A stretch of DNA of 64,000 nucleotides from Pseudomonas farsensis (GCF_014268805.2 NZ_JABWRF020000001.1:434001-498000); one strand, 5' to 3'; counted from the stretch's first letter, positions 40,133 to 49,364 are shown. Numbers and translations are program-made. The notes: generated by a model not told the origin, from the sequence alone.

Positions 40133-42717
40133 TATTGATCCCCTCCCGTTACGGTCAGGGCTTCGGGATGGTGGTCGTCGCTGTGCGCTGCGAACGTCCA
40201 GTTGATCGTGGTGCCGTCCGGCAGGCGTTTCTCGATCACCCGGCCATAGTGGTCGTAGCCCATCTGCGTGACGATTTCATCCATGCCGTCGACCTTGACC
40301 CGGTTTTCGATCACCCGGTCCAGGCCGTCGCGTACCCGTTTCAGGGTGCGTACCAGGCGCCCGGCACTGTCGAAATCCTGTTGTTCGAGCGCGTTGCCGG
40401 CGGCATTGCTCAGCACCACTTGGCGCGGCCCAGTGAGTTCTCCTGCGCTCTGCCACTGCTCACTGCGCAGGGTAACCGGGTCCATGCGCGTGTGGCTGGT
40501 CACGCCGTCCGGGCTGACTGTGCGTTCGCTGTGGCCCCAGTCACTGTAGTGGGTGGTGCTGGTCTGCGTCAGCGAGGTGTCGGCGTCGAGCCAGTCAATC
40601 GCGGTTTGCCGCGTGACCCGACCCAGCGCATCGTATTCGCTAAGGGCCACCTCGCGGAACACGCCGGGGGCATTGTCCAGGTCTTCGACCTCGATGCGCA
40701 CTACACGGCCGTCGCCATCCAGCCACTGGCGTTTGCGCTGCCCGGTCACCTCGACCTCCTCGATCATCACCGGATTGTCAGTGCGCCCTTCCAGCGCCTG
40801 GATCGCGACGTTGTCGGCCAGGTGATAGTGGGCGCGGCGTTCACTTTGGTAGGGGCTATCGGCACAGCTAATGGAGCACACTACTCGGCCCAGCAGGTCG
40901 TATTCGTAACGGCTGCATGCGCCGCTGGCGCTGAGTTCCCACAGCGTCTGGCCGCTGGTCAGCGACTGCGCACGGCTGCTGCTGGAGCGGTTTTCATCGT
41001 CGTTTTCGAAGCCAGTGATGGTGGTCTGGGTGATCAGCGCGCCGTCCTTGACCTCGTAGTGGTAGTCGGTGGTCGTGGCCTTGTCGTTGAGCGTGGTGAC
41101 CACCTTGTCTTCACGCGCGTAGGCGGGGCCGGGGGTGGTGATGTAGGTCTGTTCGGTGCGCTCGAAGACCTCGCCGCTGGCGTGGATCACGCCTTCCTCG
41201 CACGCAACCACGCTCAGGGCCGGCGCGCCTACGATCAGCGACGGCAGGGCGGTGTAGGTGTAGCGGGTCGCCAGCGCCTGGGCATCGCCGCTGGCCGGGG
41301 CGGGGATCACCACTTTGCTGCGCAGGTAGCGCACCATGCCCAGCGCATCGGCCGGGCAGCCCTCGGCCCCGGCGGCAGGGTAGTACTCGCAGGTTTCCCT
41401 GACCCCGCTTGGGTGGGTGACTTCGCTGACGTTGCCCCATTCGTCATAGGCGTAGCGGGTGGTTTCGCTGCGGCTGGCCTTGTCGTTGGCGTGATCGACG
41501 TAGGTGGTGATGGTCTCATGGGGCAATTGGCACCAGGCCGGTTGCTGTTCCCAGGTGAGCGCAGGGTCGACGCCGTAGTGGGTCTGCTTGATGGTTTCGC
41601 AGGCCTGGTTGCGGCTGGTTTCGCTGATCAGCAGGTGGAAGCGATTCCACACACGATGCACGCTGCCCAGCGCCTGGCCGGCCCCGTCGCTGAGCGTCTC
41701 GACGACCTCATACTGGTATTGGGCGTTGACCTGGTAAAGGTTGTCGCGTCCGCTCTTCCACTCGAACGCCTGGTCGCTGCCATAGCCGAGGAAGTTGTGC
41801 TCGCCGATCCACGCATAGCCGCGGTTGATCTCGTTGTGTTTGCCGGCGCTGACATGCGTCCACGAAAGCACCCGTGGTAGGCGCTTGAGCGGTGCATCAT
41901 CTGGCAGTTTGTGGCCGTTGTCAGCGTCGGACCAGTGGACGGTGTCACGGCCTCCGAGCGGCCCGTTGATTACAGTCGGTAACAGCAGCTGTGCGTCACC
42001 AGCCACAGGGTGCGTGCCGTACTCGATGTCGAATGGCTGCGGTACGTTGGGCAACTGGATGCTGTTCAGGCGGTCATTGCTCAGCAGCAGCGTCAGCGAA
42101 GTGGCTTCGGCGTGGCCGGGACGCAGGTTGATTTTCACCGTGCTGGCGCCGACGTCGATTGCCAGCAAGGTATCCTGCTCGTCACGCACCTGCTCCAGTA
42201 TGAAACCATCGTTGCCAAACGGCGCCCAGTCGAAGTACAGCGAGCGACCCTCAGCCGAGCGTAATTGCGCCAGCAGGTAGCGGGCGCTGTCCGGGCTCGC
42301 AGGGTGCAGGATCTCGCTCTCACCGGACTTGCGATCGACCCGGATGTCGCCATCGGCCTGATGGGTGACGATGAACGTCTTGAGCTTCTGGTCTGGCAGG
42401 GCCAGTTGGCCTTCGCCGGACAGCGTGGAGGCGTTGAGGTCGATGGCGAACTGCTCGCCCGAGCCCAGGCTGATGCGTGGATTGTCCTGGCTCAGATCGA
42501 TTTCGCTGAGCGCCAGGTTCCAGCCGAAACCGTAGCCCCGGTTGCTCATCGAACTCAGCGTGCTGAAGGCCAGGCTCAGCGTCAGCGAAGGCCCGCACAG
42601 TTGGTTGGCCGGTGGCATGGGGAGCGCGATGGCCAAGGTGAATTGGCCGGTGCGGTGATCCACCCCGGTCTTCACGAAATCAAGAAAGTTGCTCGCTTGG
42701 GTATGTATCTCGGACAT
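40132..42717 (-). CDS. Rhs N-terminal half protein (YD repeats, no tip)
   Basis: The 861-residue protein begins MSEIHTQASNFLDFVKTGVD with an AAGGAT box 9 bases upstream; a TTG-started extension to 42738 is less likely. It contains many YD-type repeats ('TRYAYDEWGNVSEVTHPSGV', 'SRYEYDLLGRVV', 'SEYDALGRVTRQ') and ends 'HHPEALTVTGGDQ' where most single-chain Pseudomonas Rhs proteins run straight into the core. No SpvB, PAAR or VgrG-like part is seen. It probably forms the first part of the Rhs shell together with a separately made core/tip chain. Confidence 0.82.
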   Translation of the reverse strand: MSEIHTQASNFLDFVKTGVDHRTGQFTLAIALPMPPANQLCGPSLTLSLAFSTLSSMSNRGYGFGWNLALSEIDLSQDNPRISLGSGEQFAIDLNASTLSGEGQLALPDQKLKTFIVTHQADGDIRVDRKSGESEILHPASPDSARYLLAQLRSAEGRSLYFDWAPFGNDGFILEQVRDEQDTLLAIDVGASTVKINLRPGHAEATSLTLLLSNDRLNSIQLPNVPQPFDIEYGTHPVAGDAQLLLPTVINGPLGGRDTVHWSDADNGHKLPDDAPLKRLPRVLSWTHVSAGKHNEINRGYAWIGEHNFLGYGSDQAFEWKSGRDNLYQVNAQYQYEVVETLSDGAGQALGSVHRVWNRFHLLISETSRNQACETIKQTHYGVDPALTWEQQPAWCQLPHETITTYVDHANDKASRSETTRYAYDEWGNVSEVTHPSGVRETCEYYPAAGAEGCPADALGMVRYLRSKVVIPAPASGDAQALATRYTYTALPSLIVGAPALSVVACEEGVIHASGEVFERTEQTYITTPGPAYAREDKVVTTLNDKATTTDYHYEVKDGALITQTTITGFENDDENRSSSSRAQSLTSGQTLWELSASGACSRYEYDLLGRVVCSISCADSPYQSERRAHYHLADNVAIQALEGRTDNPVMIEEVEVTGQRKRQWLDGDGRVVRIEVEDLDNAPGVFREVALSEYDALGRVTRQTAIDWLDADTSLTQTSTTHYSDWGHSERTVSPDGVTSHTRMDPVTLRSEQWQSAGELTGPRQVVLSNAAGNALEQQDFDSAGRLVRTLKRVRDGLDRVIENRVKVDGMDEIVTQMGYDHYGRVIEKRLPDGTTINWTFAAHSDDHHPEALTVTGGDQ

Positions 42718-42786
42718 GCGGATGATCCTTGTGGACAATCGTCGGACAGCACCCCGGGCGGGGCGCTGCGTGCGTCACCGGCGGTT

Positions 42787-43731
42787 TCAGTTGGCCCTGA
42801 ACTTGATGATTCGGCCGGAATCCTCGGTGAAGAACTCGATGTCCTGTTCGTTGCCATGCCGGTCGACCACCGTCCACAGGCTCTTGTCTTCATTGATGGA
42901 GTTGGACCATGCGTCGTAGAACCGCTGGTGGTACACGCACACCGCCATGTTGCCGGCCCGCGGAGTGAAGCGTCTGCCGTTGTAGTTGATATCCATCGGC
43001 GCGCCTTCGGCATAGGTGGTGACCTGGCAGATCTGGCTGTAATCGTTGATCAGCTCAAAGGAAAAGATCACGTGATCCCAGTTATTGCGCGTGTAGAAGG
43101 GTTCGCCAGATGGCACGGCGTGGGGGATGGATTCGACGATGCTATTGTTGGGGTCCCTGAAACCGAAGTAGCCGACATCGCAGTTCGTTTCCGCGTCGCG
43201 CATCTTGCCGGTGGCTGTCCTGAAACTGACCCGCTCTTGCATGTCCAGCTTGAACGCCGCTTCCGGGTGTCGCAGCGGGGTGATCGACTCGATCACCACC
43301 GATGACTGGAACGGCCCTGTATTCGTCATGAAGTGATTGTCCGTGTCCTTCCTGATCCCGGCATATATGGTGGTGAGTGAGCCTCCAGGTAGCGTCGAAC
43401 TGAGATAGAAGCGGCGGCGCGCGGTCCTTTGCGAGGAGTTCATCAGCGGGCTGGGGGCGCCGCCACTGGCTGCGTAGTATTCGAAGCGCGGGTCGCGCTC
43501 GCTGTCCACGTGCAATTCCCCATCTGGCTGGAGTTCATTGGCGTTGTCATCGAAGATGAACAATTCGATCGACGCGATGGCGTTTTCGTCCACCTCTTCG
43601 CCGTCGCGCGGCTCGACAGTGACGGTAATCTCAACTTGCTGACGGCCGTTGGCGAAAACCCGGTTGGAGCTGGAGGTAATGTCCAGGCGCAGGCGGCTCA
43701 GCCACTGGTTGACTTTGATGGTATTGCTCAT
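42787..43731 (-). CDS. Unrecognised 314-residue protein heading the Rhs operon
   Basis: The gene precedes the Rhs genes by 69 bases on the same strand and is probably the first gene of their operon. The N-terminal part ('SNRVFANGRQQVEITVTVEP', residues about 22-41) looks like an Ig-like/invasin-type beta strand pattern, and the rest is beta-rich with many aromatic residues. There is no signal peptide or membrane segment. Its place suggests an adaptor or loading factor for the Rhs chains, but I cannot assign a family. Confidence 0.7.
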   Translation of the reverse strand: MSNTIKVNQWLSRLRLDITSSSNRVFANGRQQVEITVTVEPRDGEEVDENAIASIELFIFDDNANELQPDGELHVDSERDPRFEYYAASGGAPSPLMNSSQRTARRRFYLSSTLPGGSLTTIYAGIRKDTDNHFMTNTGPFQSSVVIESITPLRHPEAAFKLDMQERVSFRTATGKMRDAETNCDVGYFGFRDPNNSIVESIPHAVPSGEPFYTRNNWDHVIFSFELINDYSQICQVTTYAEGAPMDINYNGRRFTPRAGNMAVCVYHQRFYDAWSNSINEDKSLWTVVDRHGNEQDIEFFTEDSGRIIKFRAN

Positions 43732-43822
43732 AGGTACTTCCTCTGTCGTGGAAGTGCCCGAGTTAATCGCCTGGGGGCCGGGTTCAGGGCATAGATAGTT
43801 ATGCAGTGGCCAGCGGCAGGCG

Positions 43823-43851
43823 AAAAAAAACCGCTCACTGGGAGCGGTTTT
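43823..43851 (-). terminator. Terminator of the fumarase gene
   Basis: The stem accgctc/gagcggt (43830-43836 and 43842-43848) is flanked by eight A residues on the plus side (a T8 run on the minus strand) and by four T residues on the other side. It may also block transcription in the other direction. The rest of the 43732-43869 gap holds no gene. Confidence 0.9.
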
Positions 43852-43869
43852 CGGGGCTGGACGGCGGGC

Positions 43870-45393
43870 TTACTTGACTTCCACCGCCAGGCTTTGGGCA
43901 ATCTTGCCCTGCCAAAGCGCCGGGCCGGTGATGTGCACCGACTCACCGTTGCTGTCGACCGCAACGGTCACCGGCATGTCCTTGACGTCGAACTCGTAGA
44001 CCGCTTCCATGCCCAGCTCGGCAAAGGCCAGGACCTTCGACTTGCGGATGGCCTGGGCCACCAGGTAGGCAGCGCCGCCAACGGCCATCAGGTAAACAGC
44101 CTTGTTGTCCTTGATCGCCTCGATGGCGGTCGGGCCGCGCTCGGACTTGCCGATCATGCCCAGCAGGCCGGTTTGCTCGAGGATCTGGCGGGTGAACTTG
44201 TCCATGCGCGTGGCGGTGGTCGGGCCGGCTGGGCCTACCACTTCGTCACCCACCGGGTCGACTGGGCCGACGTAGTAGATGAAGCGGCCTTTGAGGTCTA
44301 CCGGCAGCTCTTCGCCACGGTTGAGCATCTCGACCATGCGCTTGTGCGCCGCATCACGGCCGGTGAGCATCTTGCCGTTGAGCAGGATGGTCTCGCCTGG
44401 CTTCCAGCTGGCGACTTCTTCCGGGGTGATGTCGTCGAGGTTGACGCGACGTGCGCTCGGGCCTGCTTCCCAGACGATTTCCGGGTAGGCGTCCAGCGAC
44501 GGCGCTTCAAGTTCGGCCGGGCCGTTGCCGTCGAGCACGAAGTGGGCGTGACGGGTGGCGGCGCAGTTGGGGATCATGCACACCGGCAGCGAAGCGGCGT
44601 GGGTCGGGTAGTCCATGATCTTGACGTCGAGCACGGTGGTCAGGCCGCCCAGACCCTGGGCGCCGATGCCCAGCTGGTTGACCTTCTCGAACAGCTCCAG
44701 GCGGATCTCTTCGAGGCGGTTTTGCGGGCCACGGGCTTTGAGTTCATGGATGTCGATGGACTCCATGAGCACTTCCTTGGCCATGACCGCCGCTTTTTCA
44801 GCGGTGCCGCCGATACCGATGCCCAGCATGCCAGGCGGGCACCAGCCAGCGCCCATGGTCGGCACGGTCTTCAATACCCAGTCGACGATCGAGTCGGACG
44901 GGTTGAGCATGGCCATCTTCGACTTGTTCTCCGAGCCGCCGCCTTTGGCTGCGACATCGACCTCGACCTTGTCGCCGGGCACGATGGAGTAGTGGATGAC
45001 GGCCGGGGTGTTGTCCTTGGTGTTCTTGCGGGCACCGGCCGGGTCGGCCAGGATCGAGGCGCGCAGGACGTTCTCGGGCAGGTTGTAGGCGCGACGCACA
45101 CCTTCGTTGATCATGTCGTCGACACTCATGGTGGCGCCGTCCCAACGCACGTCCATACCGACGCGGATGAACACGGTGACGATGCCGGTGTCCTGGCAGA
45201 TCGGGCGGTGGCCGGTGGCGCACATGCGCGAGTTGATCAGGATCTGGGCGATCGAGTCACGCGCGGCAGGCGATTCTTCACGCAGGTAGGCTTCGTGCAT
45301 CGCCTGGATGAAGTCGACGGGGTGGTAGTACGAAATGAATTGCAGGGCGTCGGCGACGCTCTGAATCAGGTCGTCTTGCTTGATCACGGTCAT
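43870..45393 (-). CDS. Fumarate hydratase, class I (iron-sulfur)
   Basis: The 507-residue enzyme interconverts fumarate and malate in the TCA cycle using an oxygen-sensitive [4Fe-4S] cluster. Candidate cluster cysteines are C66 in 'RPICQDTG', a Cys in 'GAGWCPPGML' and one in 'MIPNCAATRHAHF'. The C-terminal beta domain starts near 'LNGKMLTGRDAAHKRM'. The MTVIKQDD start at 45393 fits the family; the upstream frame to 45474 does not. Co-orientation with the Rhs operon is separated by a terminator. Confidence 0.95.
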   Translation of the reverse strand: MTVIKQDDLIQSVADALQFISYYHPVDFIQAMHEAYLREESPAARDSIAQILINSRMCATGHRPICQDTGIVTVFIRVGMDVRWDGATMSVDDMINEGVRRAYNLPENVLRASILADPAGARKNTKDNTPAVIHYSIVPGDKVEVDVAAKGGGSENKSKMAMLNPSDSIVDWVLKTVPTMGAGWCPPGMLGIGIGGTAEKAAVMAKEVLMESIDIHELKARGPQNRLEEIRLELFEKVNQLGIGAQGLGGLTTVLDVKIMDYPTHAASLPVCMIPNCAATRHAHFVLDGNGPAELEAPSLDAYPEIVWEAGPSARRVNLDDITPEEVASWKPGETILLNGKMLTGRDAAHKRMVEMLNRGEELPVDLKGRFIYYVGPVDPVGDEVVGPAGPTTATRMDKFTRQILEQTGLLGMIGKSERGPTAIEAIKDNKAVYLMAVGGAAYLVAQAIRKSKVLAFAELGMEAVYEFDVKDMPVTVAVDSNGESVHITGPALWQGKIAQSLAVEVK

Positions 45394-45609
45394 GCAGCGC
45401 GCTCCTCTTAAAGACGGGAACATTCGTAAAGGCATACCGACAACGCACACCGGTATGTCGGCAATGCCTGGCAAGGCGTCGGCTGGTCAGGCCGGCGCAA
45501 AAAGGCGCGGCAGTATACCGCAGGCCCGCAGCTGAAACACCTGCGGCGGCGCGGGACCAAGGTCGGCAGGTGGGTGGGCATCCTTTTTGCTGGTAGCGTT
45601 AGAATGCAA

Positions 45610-45740
45610 GGGCCCGCTACGCGCGCCATCGCAGGCTGGCGCCAGCTCCCACAGAGCCTGGGTCAACCCACAATATCGAGGCTGGGCAAATTCTCTGTGG
45701 GAGCTGGCGACAGCCTGCGATGGCCCGCGCGGCGGGCCCC
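45610..45740. repeat. Inverted REP-like pair ('atcgcaggct' family)
   Basis: Outer arms gggcccgc...gcgcgccatcgcagg (45610-45634) and cctgcgatggcccgcgc...gcgggccc (to about 45739) pair, as do inner gccagctcccacagag and ctctgtgggagctggc. The pair fills most of the gap between the fumarase and Fe-S reductase genes; nothing else is seen in 45394-45768 apart from presumed promoters. Confidence 0.88.
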
Positions 45741-45768
45741 AGGCACATCAGTCACTGGAGTCCCCTGA

Positions 45769-46689
45769 ATGCCCGAACTACGCGTGGGCGAGCGCTGTTT
45801 TACCGTGCCGCCTGGCAGCAACCTGCTCGATGTGCTCAATGGCGCAGGTTGCGCCGTGCCCTACAGCTGCCGCGCCGGCAGTTGCCATGCGTGCCTGGTG
45901 CGCTGCCTTGACGGCCTGCCTGACGACGCCCGCCCCGAGGCCCTGAGCGCCGCGCAGCGCGAGCAGGGCTGGCGGCTGGCCTGCCAGTGCTCGGTGACGG
46001 GGGACCTGCAACTGGCGTTGTTCGACCCTCTGCAAGATGGCCTGCCGGCCACGGTCGCCGGGCTTGACTGGTTCGGCGATATCCTGCGCTTGCGCTTGCG
46101 CCCGGGGCGCGCACTGCGTTATCAGGCGGGCCAGCACCTGGTGCTATGGTGCGCCGACGTGGCCCGCCCGTATTCACTGGCCAGCATGCCCGGAGACGAT
46201 GAACTGCTGGAGTTCCACCTGGACTGCGCCCGCCCCGGCGCCTTCAGCGACCGCGCCCGCCACCTGCACCTTGGCGCCGAACTGCGCCTTGGCGAGCTGC
46301 GCGGTGGCGCCTTGCACTACGACCCCGACTGGCAGGCGCGGCCACTGTGGCTGCTGGCAGCCGGCACGGGCCTGGCGCCATTGTGGGGCATTTTGCGCGA
46401 GGCCTTGCGTCAGGGCCATCAAGGGGAAATCAGGGTGATGCACGTGGCGCACACCCGTGCCGGGCATTACCTGGCTGAGGCTTTAGAGGCGATGGCGGGG
46501 GTCAAGGTTGAACTGGTGCTGGCTGAGCAGTTGGATGACGCGCTGGCCGGGCTGAAACTTGCGTCGCGCCAGACCATGGCTTTGCTGTGCGGTGCGCCGA
46601 GCACGGTCGAGCGCTTCGCCCGGCGCCTGTTCATTGCCGGGGTGCCGCGTAATCAGGTGCTGGCGGATGTGTTTGCCGAGCATGCTTGA
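45769..46689 (+). CDS. 2Fe-2S ferredoxin / flavin reductase electron-transfer protein
   Basis: The 306-residue protein fuses an N-terminal plant-type ferredoxin (C34-x4-C39-x2-C42 and C72, 'SCRAGSCHACLVRC') to a ferredoxin-NADP reductase-like module with the FAD motif 'RPYSLAS' (about 139-145) and the nucleotide motif 'AAGTGLAPLWGIL' (about 200-212). It can pass electrons from NAD(P)H to an unknown partner, possibly an oxygenase. It is a single gene between two palindromic repeats. Confidence 0.88.
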   Translation: MPELRVGERCFTVPPGSNLLDVLNGAGCAVPYSCRAGSCHACLVRCLDGLPDDARPEALSAAQREQGWRLACQCSVTGDLQLALFDPLQDGLPATVAGLDWFGDILRLRLRPGRALRYQAGQHLVLWCADVARPYSLASMPGDDELLEFHLDCARPGAFSDRARHLHLGAELRLGELRGGALHYDPDWQARPLWLLAAGTGLAPLWGILREALRQGHQGEIRVMHVAHTRAGHYLAEALEAMAGVKVELVLAEQLDDALAGLKLASRQTMALLCGAPSTVERFARRLFIAGVPRNQVLADVFAEHA

Positions 46690-46701
46690 GGCCCTGTAAC
46701 G

Positions 46702-46767
46702 ATCGCGGGGCAAGCCCGCCCCCACACGCTGTAGACAGTCGTTGTGGGAGCGGGCTTGCCCCGCGAT
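46702..46767. repeat. Inverted repeat pair ('cgcggggcaagcc' family)
   Basis: The arms atcgcggggcaagcccgccc (from 46702) and gggcgggcttg-type inverted copy gagcgggcttgccccgcgat (to 46767) enclose a 16-base spacer. It lies between two convergent genes (Fe-S reductase and pyk), a place where it may end both transcripts. Confidence 0.88.
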
Positions 46768-46783
46768 TTGTGCTACCGACTAA

Positions 46784-48238
46784 TCAACCGACCAGCGGAT
46801 CACCGACGTGCAGGATCTTCATGCCGTTGGTGCCACCAATGGTGTGGTAGCTGTCGCCCTTGGTCAGGATGACCCAGTCGCCCTGTTGCACCAGGCCGCG
46901 CTTGAGCAGTTCGTCCACAGCCGCCTGGCTGACCTTGTCGGCCGGCAGCGAAGCCGGGTCGAAGGCGATTGGATAGACGCCACGGAACATCGATGCACGG
47001 GCTTGGGTAGCGCGGTGCGGCGACAGGGCGAAGATCGGCACGTGCGAACGCAGGCGCGACATGATCAGCGGGGTGTAGCCACTTTCGGTAAGGGCGATGA
47101 TCGCCTTGACGCCGGGGAAGTGGTTGGCGGTGTACATCGCGGCCAGGGCGATGCTCTCGTCGCAACGCTCGAAGGTGGTGTGCAGGCGGTGGCTGGACTT
47201 CTGGTTGGTCGGGTGCTTTTCAGCGCCCTGGCAGATGCGCGCCATGGCCTGTACGGCTTCGATCGGGTAGAGGCCAGCAGCACTTTCCGCCGACAGCATC
47301 ACCGCATCGGTGTTGTCGAGCACGGCGTTGGCAACGTCCGACACTTCAGCGCGGGTCGGCATCGGGTTCTGGATCATCGACTCCATCATCTGGGTCGCCA
47401 CGATTACCGCTTTATTGTTGCGGCGAGCGTGCTGGATGATCTTTTTCTGGATACCGATCAGCTCGGCGTCACCGATTTCCACGCCGAGGTCGCCACGGGC
47501 AACCATGACTGCGTCGGAAGCGGCGATCAGCGCGTCGAGGGTTTCGTCGTCGGCAACCGCTTCGGCGCGTTCGATCTTGGCCACCAGCCAGGCGCTGCCG
47601 CCGGACTCGTCACGCAGCTTGCGGGCGTATTCCATGTCCTTGGCATCACGCGGGAAGGAAACGGCCAGGTAGTCCAGGTCCATTTCGGCTGCCAGCTTGA
47701 TGTCGGCCTTGTCTTTCTCGGTCAGGGCCGGTGCGGTCAGGCCGCCACCTTTGCGGTTGATGCCTTTGTGGTCGGACAGCGGGCCGCCGACCAGCACGAC
47801 GCAGTGCAGGGCATCGCTGGTGGCCGTTTCAACGCGCATGACCACGCGGCCGTCGTCGAGCAGCAGCTCGTCGCCAACACCGCAGTCCTTGACCAGGTCG
47901 GGATAATCGATACCGACGATATCCTGGTTGCCTTCGGTGAGCGGGTGGGCGGTGGAGAAGGTGAAGGTGTCACCGATTTTCAGTTCGATGCGCTTGTTGC
48001 TGAACTTGGCGATGCGGATCTTCGGACCCTGCAGGTCGCCCAGCAGCGCGACGTGGCGGCCATTCTTGGCGGCGATCTCGCGGATCAGGCGGGCACGGGC
48101 CTTGTGCTCGTCCGGCGTGCCGTGGGAGAAGTTCAGACGTGCCACGTCGAGACCCGCAAGGATCAGCTGTTCGATCACTTCCGGCGAATTGCTGGCGGGG
48201 CCAAGGGTGGCAACGATTTTGGTACGGCGGATGGTCAT
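46784..48238 (-). CDS. pyk: Pyruvate kinase
   Basis: The 484-residue enzyme makes pyruvate and ATP from phosphoenolpyruvate. It has 'RRTKIVATLGPAS' (residues 4-16), 'RLNFSHG' (34-40), the catalytic lysine segment 'WLVAKIERAEAV', and 'VMVARGDLGVEI' for Mg2+/PEP binding. The sequence is of the type called PykA in pseudomonads, but the window does not show whether a second isozyme exists, so the letter is left open. Confidence 0.95.
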   Translation of the reverse strand: MTIRRTKIVATLGPASNSPEVIEQLILAGLDVARLNFSHGTPDEHKARARLIREIAAKNGRHVALLGDLQGPKIRIAKFSNKRIELKIGDTFTFSTAHPLTEGNQDIVGIDYPDLVKDCGVGDELLLDDGRVVMRVETATSDALHCVVLVGGPLSDHKGINRKGGGLTAPALTEKDKADIKLAAEMDLDYLAVSFPRDAKDMEYARKLRDESGGSAWLVAKIERAEAVADDETLDALIAASDAVMVARGDLGVEIGDAELIGIQKKIIQHARRNNKAVIVATQMMESMIQNPMPTRAEVSDVANAVLDNTDAVMLSAESAAGLYPIEAVQAMARICQGAEKHPTNQKSSHRLHTTFERCDESIALAAMYTANHFPGVKAIIALTESGYTPLIMSRLRSHVPIFALSPHRATQARASMFRGVYPIAFDPASLPADKVSQAAVDELLKRGLVQQGDWVILTKGDSYHTIGGTNGMKILHVGDPLVG

Positions 48239-48342
48239 GCACAGACTCCTATAGTGAAGCGCAGCGAAAGGCTACTCCTGAATCTCGCTGTAGTCATTGT
48301 TCCGTTGCACTACGTGGGCGCAGAATCAGCAGTCGGATGCAC

Positions 48343-48430
48343 GCTTTGAGCTGCAAGCTACGAGCTTCACGCTACAAGCAGATGGCAGCGGCTTGGAGTC
48401 TTGCAGCTTGCAGCTTGAAACTTGCAGCTT
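48343..48430. repeat. Heptad-like 'gcttgca/gctgcaa' repeat cluster
   Basis: Several near-copies of gctgcaa and its complement ttgcagc occur (gagctgcaagctacgagctt and ttgcagcttgcagcttgaaa), giving a foldable cluster just before the lipoprotein gene. A related cluster is at 55578-55666. Confidence 0.75.
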
Positions 48431-48493
48431 TCACCGCGCCGCTGGAGAATTCGCGAAAGGCGCCGATACACCTGGTATCCAAGGAGAATTCCC

Positions 48494-48880
48494 ATGCGCA
48501 CCCTGATCGTTTTGACCATGGCGGCCAGTGTCGTCGGCTGTACCCGCTGGTCCATGGACCACCATCTGAACAACGCCTACCGCGCCTACGACCGCGGTGA
48601 CTGCTCGCGGGTCATGCTGGAGCTGTCGCAGGTCGACCGCACCAGCCGCTCGCGGCCGTTCATCCACCCTGAGGTCTCGCTGCTGCGTGGCCAATGCCTG
48701 GAACGCCAGAAGCTGTACGTCGACGCGGCGCAGACCTACCAGTTCATGCTCCAGCAGTACCCGCGCAACGAGTACAGCTACCGCGCCCAGGCACGCCTGC
48801 AGACCCTTGAAAAACTCGGCCATCTGCGCGGTAACGAAGCGGCGGTCGCCAACCCGGTCAACGCAACACCTTGGCGTTAA
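48494..48880 (+). CDS. Small lipoprotein with TPR-like repeats
   Basis: The 128-residue protein begins with a signal ending in the lipobox VVGC (Cys16). It continues with about two helical repeats ('NNAYRAYDRGDCSRVMLELS' and 'ERQKLYVDAAQTYQFMLQQY'), suggestive of a tetratricopeptide fold. AAGGAG at 48481-48486 lies 7 bases before the ATG. An 11-bp hairpin at 48864-48893 spans the stop codon. Function is unknown. Confidence 0.85.
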   Translation: MRTLIVLTMAASVVGCTRWSMDHHLNNAYRAYDRGDCSRVMLELSQVDRTSRSRPFIHPEVSLLRGQCLERQKLYVDAAQTYQFMLQQYPRNEYSYRAQARLQTLEKLGHLRGNEAAVANPVNATPWR

Positions 48881-48893
48881 TCCCAAGGTGTTG
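48864..48893 (+). terminator. Hairpin spanning the lipoprotein stop codon
   Basis: The arms caacaccttgg (48864-48874) and ccaaggtgttg (48883-48893) pair over an 8-base loop holding the TAA stop. Only a weak T-rich tail (atgattt) follows. It may be a terminator or a stabilising 3' hairpin. Confidence 0.5.
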
Positions 48894-49004
48894 ATGATTT
48901 CATGGAAATCACGCACCGGGCTGCGCTAGTCTTCATATCAAGTAGTCATCATTACTGCCAGTTCCGTGTATTCCTGGCTCCAGGTACAGGATCGCGCTTA
49001 TCCC

Positions 49005-49364
49005 ATGTTTGTAGAACGCCATATAGAACGTCATCAACTGCCTTGTGTGCTGAAGGTATTCAACCGGTTTACCGACCAGCAGATCGGCTTGCTGGGCAAT
49101 GCCTCGGAAGACGGGCTGATGGTTATCAGCCACCTGCCCATGCTGGTTGGCCCCGACTTCGAGCTGCAACTGCGCGTGCCGCTGGCCGGCGGCGGGGTGC
49201 AGTTCATCAACCTGACTGCCAGTTGCCTGTGGTGCCGTGAAGACGAGACCCCCGGGCATTACGATGCAGGCTTCATGCTGTTGCAGGCACCGCCCGAATA
49301 CGACGCGTTCGTGCGTTCGCTGCGGGACTTTTTCAGCTTCAACCCCGCCAACGCATCTGCGTGA
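49005..49364 (+). CDS. PilZ-domain-like protein, 119 aa
   Basis: The short protein has a beta-rich layout ('HIERHQLPCVLKVFNRFTDQ', then 'GLLGNASEDGLMVIS', 'FELQLRVPLAGG' and 'ASCLWCRED...GHYDAGFML'). It resembles PilZ proteins, but the usual RxxxR and D/NxSxxG signature is degenerate (HIERH and NASEDG). It may therefore not bind cyclic di-GMP in the standard way. The ATG at 49005 fits best. Family call is moderate. Confidence 0.7.
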   Translation: MFVERHIERHQLPCVLKVFNRFTDQQIGLLGNASEDGLMVISHLPMLVGPDFELQLRVPLAGGGVQFINLTASCLWCREDETPGHYDAGFMLLQAPPEYDAFVRSLRDFFSFNPANASA

